This document shows positions 57,391 through 64,000 of a DNA stretch of 64,000 bases, one piece after another; positions within the stretch are counted from its first letter, which is position 1; each line of letters opens with the position of its first letter. Where the stretch lies: assembly GCF_009727055.1 (NCBI RefSeq), contig NC_052349.1, forward strand, positions 95,367,223 through 95,431,222, given 5' to 3'. The notes beneath the pieces are model-generated. The model was given only the letters and a program-made list of their open reading frames with translations, had not been told where the DNA came from and searched no databases. The DNA comes from Benincasa hispida (taxonomy: Eukaryota; Streptophyta; Magnoliopsida; Cucurbitales; Cucurbitaceae). The position numbers were made by a program, and so were the translations under genes.

Positions 57391-57483
57391 CACCCTCAAA
57401 TTTAGATATATGCTTGTCCTCAAGCATATCTTCTACTAAGGCAATATTGTTCAATTCTTATCCTAAAATTTTTCGTCGATTGG
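57391..57483 (-). other. PPT, hairpin and UTR of an older minus-strand element
   Basis: CTAAATTTGAGGGTG (57391-57405) precedes the LTR start, and the ATGCTTG AGGA CAAGCAT hairpin lies at 57410-57427. The UTR stops at 57483, where element L LTR-E starts; the matching UTR in element K continues at about 50352. Confidence 0.82.
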
Positions 57484-59169
57484 TGATAACTTCTAGAAAT
57501 ACAAATTATTTATACTACGTTATTTAGATATTGCGGTTAAAAGAGAGGAAAGTTGCATCAATTGTATGAAAATTGGCTAAGAAATGCAAGAATTATAAAT
57601 TGTCGTCAATACACCCACTGACACCATCGCAATGGTAGAAAAGAATATTTCAAGTCTGTTTTCTAGGAAATCAAGTCACCGTATGCGTTCATGGCTCAAA
57701 AGAAAACGAACAACGCATCTACATCGTATTGTTGTGCATTTTTGACAGGATTGATTGCGTAATAGAAGGAATATTCATTCCTCCATTTCCGGAGCTGCCA
57801 TAACAATAAAGTGGGATCAACACTGCAGAGAGTCAAAGCTGAGCCTATAAATAGCTCCGGCCATTCCACTGAGAAGATATACTTGATACGGGCATATTTT
57901 GAAATTTGTATATTGAGAGAGAGACTGGTCTGAGTGCTGATCGAGAAAATCCAGGAAGATTTAAGAGACAAGGCCGAGAGTTGAGTCTCAGAGCAAATCC
58001 TTTCAATCCCCACCGTGAAGCTCTGTACCAAAGTCACTTCTACCGGACGAGTAAGCCTGAGACAGCCTCTTATACACATCTAGATGTGTATAAGAGACAG
58101 GGTCTAAGTTCACTTCTACCGGACGAGTAAGCCTGAGAGGGAAGCTCTTCCTTCCATTCAGTCCATTTCGCCGGCAAGCAAATCCACCTTCCAGATCTGT
58201 GTCAAGACGTTGGCACTCTTCTGTATTTGTTTCTATCTCTTATAATCAATTGTATTCATCTTCTTAACCTCTATCATTCACACCATGTATCAGCGCTAAA
58301 TATTAGTATTGAATGTCATGATCATTTTCATCTCCATCTCTCTGTCTATTTCTGTTCCTCTATTAACCGCTTTCTCCATGATGTTTTCTTAATCCCTTGA
58401 TAATTAGTATGAATCTAACAAGTAAATTAATCTGTGATAAAGAAATAAAGATGTTTAGCTAAAGCATGCTAGACGGCATCTTCACCTGTGAGAGCAGAAG
58501 TGAAGATGTCATTCCGCCTGTCGAGAGAAGGTTAGAAGAATGCGTTAACTAAAGCGAGAAGTACTTCCAGCGATGGAAGCAACCTTGTGTTCATTACGTT
58601 CATCCCTGTTTCACCACAGAGATGTGGGAGCGCGGTCGATCATCGAGAGGTGTACACCAAGGGAAAGCGGAACCGTAGTTAAATCTTTACGCAATTAATG
58701 AACTTGCGATGTTTATATTAATTACCCTTTCTATTTTTGTTTCGTACATAAAGACTTGCCACCGCATAACATGACCCTTTGTATAATCTTCACAGACAGT
58801 CTCAATCTCAGTATCATGTATCGGTATCCTGTATCTTATATCATAATAGCTTAGGTTTACTTTTATCGCATTTTTATCGCAACTTTACTTTACCACATAA
58901 TTTTACTTTATCGCAATTTAAATACCTGTATAAACACAACTTTTTATTAATTGAAAAACCCCCGGTTGCATATATCACGAACGTAATGCATTAACTACGG
59001 AATCCCTGTGTTTAACCTCGGACCACTCCGAGAAACTTGCGGTGGAATTATACTTGGTTTCAATGCAAGGAAACTTGTGACAACGCATATCATATAACAA
59101 GCATTTCATTAATAACGCATACATCTAGAAGTAGTATCGCATTGTATCATTTTACACATTATGTGCTTA
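57484..59169 (+). repeat. element L 5' LTR-E
   Basis: Starts TGATAACTTCTAGAAATAC and ends ..GTGCTTA before the PBS. TATA box 57846-57853. U5 hairpin CTCGGA CCAC TCCGAG at 59017-59032. An adapter junction at 58063-58100 and a flanking duplication spoil the middle. Confidence 0.83.
58063..58100. other. second Nextera adapter junction (artefact)
   Basis: CAGCCTCTTATACACATCT (two mismatches to the mosaic end) followed by a perfect AGATGTGTATAAGAGACAG. The genomic 'cacttctaccggacgagtaa' lies on both sides (58034-58061 and 58110-58138), as expected if a mate-pair junction read was built into the consensus. Confidence 0.95.
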
Positions 59170-59178
59170 ACAAGTTTA

Positions 59179-59197
59179 TGGCGCCGTTGCTAGGGAT
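59179..59197 (+). promoter_or_regulatory. element L primer binding site, tRNA-Asp type
   Basis: TGGCGCCGTTGCTAGGGAT, two mismatches from the complement of the plant tRNA-Asp 3' end, 9 bases after the LTR. Confidence 0.88.
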
Positions 59198-59388
59198 TGG
59201 TAATAGTTAGTGTTGAATACGTTTGTAATATGTTGCAGGACAGATCTCTTTGTACTGGCTGTTTATCGCTGAGAGTAGTCTGACGGCTTATGAGTTCTGG
59301 AGTGATCCAGAAATTCTAAGCGGACCCAGAGATCAAATGTATTATTCGCACAGAAGCACATTAGGGCCGAATTAAGTGGTGAAGAAGT

Positions 59389-60252
59389 ATGGCTAATAAT
59401 AACGAGGCAACCGCAGGGAATCAGAGGGAAAATTGGCCAGCACAATACCCCATATTTCTTGCTGTTGACCGAAACATTCCTATGAGGAACTATGCGGCGC
59501 CGGATTTTTATAATTTCTCGCCAGGAATTTCAAGACCCATGGTTGAGGAGAATGTAAGCTTTGAGATAAGACCAATTATGCTGCAGATGATTCAGAATGT
59601 GGGACAGTTCGGAGGATTACAAGGAGAAGACCCGCATGCTCACTTGACGAGCTTTGTAGACATGTACAGTGCATTCTCCATGCCTGGTGTGACTAAAGGA
59701 CTTAGATTATATCTTTTCCTGTACACACAGCGAGATGAAGCACTGTGGGCATACAGGACTGCCTATAAAACAACAATTGGCATATCCTCATATGCCCTGG
59801 TCTTTGAAAAAGCTTGCCATCTGCCGCTCGAGTTGGAACATAAGGCGATGTAGGCATGCAAGAAGCTAAACTGTTATCTAGCAAGTGTGGGGAAAGTCCA
59901 AAAGTTGCAACTGAACTAGCTGATTGAATGGCGAAGGGACGCCTACGAAAATGCCAAGATATATAAGGAGAAAACTAAGAAGTGGCATGACGATCGCATA
60001 AACAATCGGACATTCGTCGAAGGTAAACAGGTATTACTATTTAATGCACGTTTACGATTGTTTCCAGGGAAGTTGAAGTCCCGCTGGTCTGCGCCATTTC
60101 GAATCAAGACTCTCTTTCCCCACGGAGCGGTGGAACTAATAATTGAAGACGGAAACAATGCATTTAAAGTCAATGGTCAACGAATTAAGCCTTATTACGG
60201 GGGCGATGTGGATCGACGCATGGATACCATTGACTTGGGCAAGCAGGATTAA
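59389..60252 (+). pseudogene. element L: gag N-terminus fused to integrase C-terminus
   Basis: ATG 59389 opens [19 protein letters not shown], then [40 protein letters not shown] and [12 protein letters not shown] of gag. At about 59740 the frame passes straight into [37 protein letters not shown] of integrase; all of protease, RT, RNase H and the integrase core is lost. Stops at 59851-59853 and near 59920 follow. The last segment (60058-60252: [36 protein letters not shown]) is an intact GPY/F-like C-terminal module in a different frame. Confidence 0.9.
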
Positions 60253-61861
60253 CCGCTTGCGGAGGATGCTATGGCGGTAATTCTGAAAACTTTCTCCAAT
60301 CAGCATCCCTATCTATGTTTACTTGCTTTCTTTATTGCCTTCTTTATTGCTTTCTAAATTACGTTATTTAATGCTTCTTAGAGTTAGCCTTTACTGCTTT
60401 CTGTATTTTCCTTCAATTTTATTTATTAGTATCTTCCTATGTCGTTTTTAATTCCTTTAATTCGTAGGCTTTATTAGCGCCGTTCTTAAATTTTTGTGAA
60501 TGAATGGATGAAACGTTTAACACCGCAATGTCTTTTCGACTTGTGTTATTGATGAATTAAAAGAAAAATGGAAATTGGTATGTAATGCGATGATGGGTGC
60601 ATTTCATGATAACAAGATACACCTTGCGTCCATTACACCCAAATACATTGCATTGAGGGGTGTGTTGCGCGCGTATGTGTTCTATGCCCGTCCTTACCAA
60701 AAATGCACTATGTTGAGGTAGTGATGCGCTGGTAGAAATACCATGCGCCCAGTCCTCCAGAAATGTGTTTAGTTAAGGGGTGTGTTGCGGGAATATATGC
60801 ATTGTTGCCCGTTCTCAGCAAAAATGTATTTGTGTTCATAGAAGCACGGTGTTAATTTTTAATCATGCACCCGTCTGAACCAAATTCAAAAGATAACTTC
60901 ACTTTTTATTTTTCATTGTTTAATTAAATTCTTTGATTCTTTGTACAGGCAAAATTTTTTGTTAATTGTAATTATTTGTATACTTAGTTAATTTTCAATA
61001 AAACTAAGTAGAAATTCTCTCTATATGTCTGTGCCTCTTCTTTATCATTCTTTGTCAACTTTGCGATATTCTTAATCTTTCATTTTGCTTTATTCATTGC
61101 GCTGCCATGATGTAGAATATGCACACATTTAGGAACATTTCTCATACTTTGTAATTTCTAACTAACACTTAGTTAATTCGTAGCTTAGCAATGCTTTACC
61201 TTTTACCCTTCAAAATTCTGCTTAAACCTTCTTTTTGAAATTTTGTCTATGTGTTTGTCTATTCTGTCAAAACAATGCAATGAGGACCTTGCGAATCTCT
61301 AAATTTGGGGGTGGAGAAGGTTTAAGCAGATGAGATCAAGAGTATGCAGTCATTAAGAAAAATGTGTTCAATTTTCATCTTCAAAAAAGAAAAAAAAATC
61401 ATATAAACTCAAATGTCAGCGCAAGGGAAACCTCAAAAACAATCCCAACCTGATAAGAGTTAAGTTGTGAAAGGAGCCTGCTCGTAGTTGGATGTTCGCA
61501 TGACACCTGTGGGAGTAAGCTAAAACGAAGGTGGGTTTCCAAGAACAACACAATATGAAAAGAGAAAAATGCATAAAATAAATAAAATAAAACAATGCAA
61601 GAGACAACTCCTCTGAAAATCATGAGTTAAAGTTGAGATTGGCACACAACCGTAGTTGGATGTTCGCATGACACCCCTGGGAACAAGCCAAAACGAAGGG
61701 TGTAACCATGATCAATAGTCTCTAATAAATGACACAAAGTTTAACCACCGCATCCGGACACATCAAGTTGTTTTGACAAGAAGAGGTAAATATTCTTTTT
61801 AAAACTAGAAAAGAATTTTTGAACAGAAATTTGTAGTATAGAAGAACAAAGTAGGGCTTTG
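60253..61861 (+). other. element L: 3' untranslated region, truncated
   Basis: Non-coding. 'GGGTGTGTTGCG' units begin near 60657 and 60777. A PPT-like AAATTTGGGGGTG at 61301 follows the hairpin GCAATG AGGA CCTTGC (61277-61292). CGTAGTTGG motifs lie at 61483-61531 and 61651-61699. The final PPT and 3' LTR are missing; element M gag begins at 61862. The extra ORF found in element K is absent. Confidence 0.75.
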
Positions 61862-63415
61862 TTATGAATTAGCAAGGATAGATATACTTTCTTCTAAATT
61901 GGTAACTCTGTCATTAATGGCTGACGGGTCATCGTTGATGGTTAAATCTACTGGTCTTGTTACTAAATCTAGTACAGGTGACACGGGGACCGTTGTTCTG
62001 TCATTTCTCAATGTCACTGCTTGACATTGCTCTTTACCATGTGGCCCCGATGCTCCCGAACTGTTGGGCAGCGTACCAGGTGCTTTACTCTTTAGTTTGA
62101 TCGCAAACTGTTCAATCTGCTCCTCCAAATTTCTAAGGGAGGAAGCTTGCGATTGCTTTATTGCCTCGTTCTTCTCGATATAATGTTTCAATAATGTCTC
62201 TAAAGACGAGGTACTGCAAGAGGTGTCAGAAAAGAACGGTTGGTCGTAGGGTGGCATACTTTGAAAATTACCTGACCTGTGACTCTGATCAATGAAAACC
62301 GGAGGATTGCCTCGATTCCCATGATGACTATTCTGATGGTTATCTTGGCCTCCCTGGTTGTGATTCCCGCCCTAACTGAAAGTTGGGTGATTCCGCCGAG
62401 GGTTATAAGTGTTGTTGAACGGTTCATTGTAGATAGAGTATACGGATTGTTGATTCAATGGCAGACTTCCACTGAATCTCCCTCTCCACATTGAAGGCAA
62501 TTTATTGCGGCCACGTGTGTCAACGCATTGGCTTGCACTGCACCTTGAGAGAGATGTCCTTGCTGAATAGCCATAGTCTAAAGGAGCGAGATCATTGTGG
62601 TCATCTGGTCTACCAAGGTGTTCGTTGCATCAGCTGGTATAATGGCACCTTCTTCTCTTCTTTACTCCACACCTCTTTCCTCATAACCGTTATCTAACCA
62701 CTCATCTGTATTTCACGAGATGTGATCCAAGATGATCTTTGCTTCCGTATATGTCTTATCCATTAATCCTTCTACTGTGGAGGCATCAGCAACTGCTTGC
62801 GTTGATCGATCCAAGCCATTGTAAAAAGTCTCCATCAGAACGCAATCGAGAATCCCGATGTGTGGACAGTTCTTCACTAATTGTCTGAATCGCACCCAAG
62901 CGGTGCTCAAAGTTTCATACCCCTTCTACTCGAAATTCAACACATCCCTCCGTCTCCTTGCATTAACGGTTGGAGGGAAGAATTTATTCATAAATCTCTC
63001 AACCAATTGATCCCATGCGTTGATTTCATCTAGCTCTAATGACTGAGACCACCTCCTTGCCTCATCCCGCAGTGTATACAGGAAAAGGTACAATCTAATT
63101 CCTTCTGGAGCCACACCAGGTATGGAGAATGCATTGCATATTTCTACGAAATGGGTCAAATGAGCATGCGAGTCTTCTCCTTGTAGACCTCTAAATTGGC
63201 CCTCATTTTGAATCATTTGAAGCATTATCGGCCTTATCTCGAAACTTGCATTCTCCTGAACCGTGGGTCTTGATATTCTAGGCGAGAAGTTATAAAAATT
63301 TGGCGTCGCATAATTCCTCATTGGGATGTTGCAGTCAGCAGTGAGAAATACAGGGTCTCGCACTGGCCAATTTTTCCTTTGATTCTCTTCAGGTGCCCTC
63401 ATTATTATTAGCCAT
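61862..63415 (-). pseudogene. element M: gag
   Basis: ATG at 63413-63415 opens MANNNE; an extra G shifts the frame within seven codons. The main frame (62926-63456) has [54 protein letters not shown] and LVERFMNKFFPP. Then comes STAWVRFRQLVKNCPHIG..METFYNGL (62713-62910), a broken zinc-knuckle region, and a C-terminal coiled-coil-like segment SLETLLKHYIEKNEAIKQSQASSLRNLEEQIEQF (61862-62257). It stops at the junction with element L; no pol follows. Confidence 0.87.
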
Positions 63416-63609
63416 GTTTCTTCTTCGCCTAACTTGGTCCTGATATGCTCTTGCACGAAGAGTACACCTGATCTCTGGGTCAGCTTAGAATTTCTGGATC
63501 AATTCCAGTACTCATAAACCGTCAGACTGCTTTTCGTGATAAACAGCCAGTACAAAGAGATCTATCCTGCAAAATACCATAAAATTATTCAACACTAATC
63601 GTTACCAAT

Positions 63610-63626
63610 CCCCGGCAACCATGCCA
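63610..63626 (-). promoter_or_regulatory. element M primer binding site, degenerate
   Basis: The minus strand reads TGGCATGGTTGCCGGGG, two mismatches from TGGCGCCGTTGCCGGGG. Confidence 0.75.
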
Positions 63627-63636
63627 TAAACTTGTA

Positions 63637-64000
63637 AATGCTAAAGAATGATTTCCCATTATACGTGCATTGTGCCATAAACTTGACACGATGTTTTCAT
63701 ATCTTTAGTCTTTATGCGATACTACTTCTAAATATATGCGTTGTTAATGATAGGCTTGTAGTATGCGATGGAGTAATGCATGTCACAAGTTTCCTTGTGC
63801 TGAAACCAAGTATAATTCCAATGCAAGTTTCTCAAAATAATCCGAGGTCGAACATAGGGATTGTTTTCGTTAATGCGTTACTTTTGTGATACATGCGACC
63901 AGTTTTTACAATTAATAAAGAATTGGGTTTATACAGGAATTTATTTGAATCAGATTTCGGATCTAAGTGCGATAAAATAAAATGCGTTGATAAAATAAAT
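63637..64000 (-). repeat. element M 5' LTR-E, cut by the window end
   Basis: U5 side of LTR-E on the minus strand, with 'aatccgaggtcgaaca' near 63838 matching 45725 and 56019. The LTR start lies outside the window. Confidence 0.8.

Noticed and set aside
1..64000. Host genes, tRNA genes or a new defence or metabolic system
   Set aside because: I looked on both strands and found only retrotransposon parts; PBS stretches look like tRNA ends but are only 12-19 bases.

Overview
This is a stretch of plant nuclear DNA made almost entirely of nested, broken LTR retrotransposons. I see no host protein-coding gene and no tRNA or rRNA gene. The Ty1/copia and Ty3/gypsy (Athila/Tat-like) proteins, the PBS matching plant tRNA-Asp, and the AT-rich LTRs with TATA boxes point to a dicot. 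The copia gag/pol resembles elements I associate with cucurbits, but that is an impression and not a test. Two gaps (38-491, 51738-51762), two single-N joins (1689, 54316) and two Nextera transposase junctions (21489-21526, 58063-58100) show a short-read draft assembly with uncleaned adapter.

Names used here. LTR-C, LTR-D and LTR-E are three related gypsy LTR families of about 1.24, 1.63-1.66 and 1.7-1.8 kb; all begin TGAT(A/G)AC. Element A (+, 3843-10014) has pol, 3' UTR, PPT and a 3' LTR-D that holds a solo LTR-C. Element B (-, 10015-18095) is a copia element whose LTR holds a 2.9 kb solo chromovirus-like LTR. It sits in C (+, 18096-18476), a copia RT remnant. Decayed LTR-like DNA follows (18477-22102). 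Element F (+, 22103-31778) is the fullest gypsy copy; its RT end is split by a solo LTR-E and a solo LTR-D only 26 bp apart. A copia LTR follows (31779-33683).

Element G (-, 33684-39972) has gag, protease and RT joined directly to a truncated LTR-D. Element H (+, 40106-42645) is a copia LTR and leader. Element J (-, 42875-48849) is a copia element carrying an LTR-E insertion (45388-47310) and a 0.8 kb LTR-like insertion (43324-44118). A LTR-E on + (48850-50228) abuts element K (-, 50229-57098), which has gag but no pol and carries an extra charged ORF with its own TATA box. Element L (+, 57484-61861) fuses the gag N-terminus to the integrase C-terminus. Element M (-, 61862-64000) has gag and a 5' LTR-E that runs off the window.

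Every coding region is broken by stops, frameshifts, deletions or insertions, so all are called pseudogenes. The most notable signals are non-coding. The gypsy elements carry a PPT preceded by an AGGA-loop hairpin and followed by a hairpin at the LTR tip, and stem sequences differ between families while still pairing. The copia leader carries six TTATAA-type dyads about 60 bp apart, kept with nearly the same spacing in two inverted copies. Copia LTRs carry clusters of a CTAAACGATCGTTTAG palindrome.
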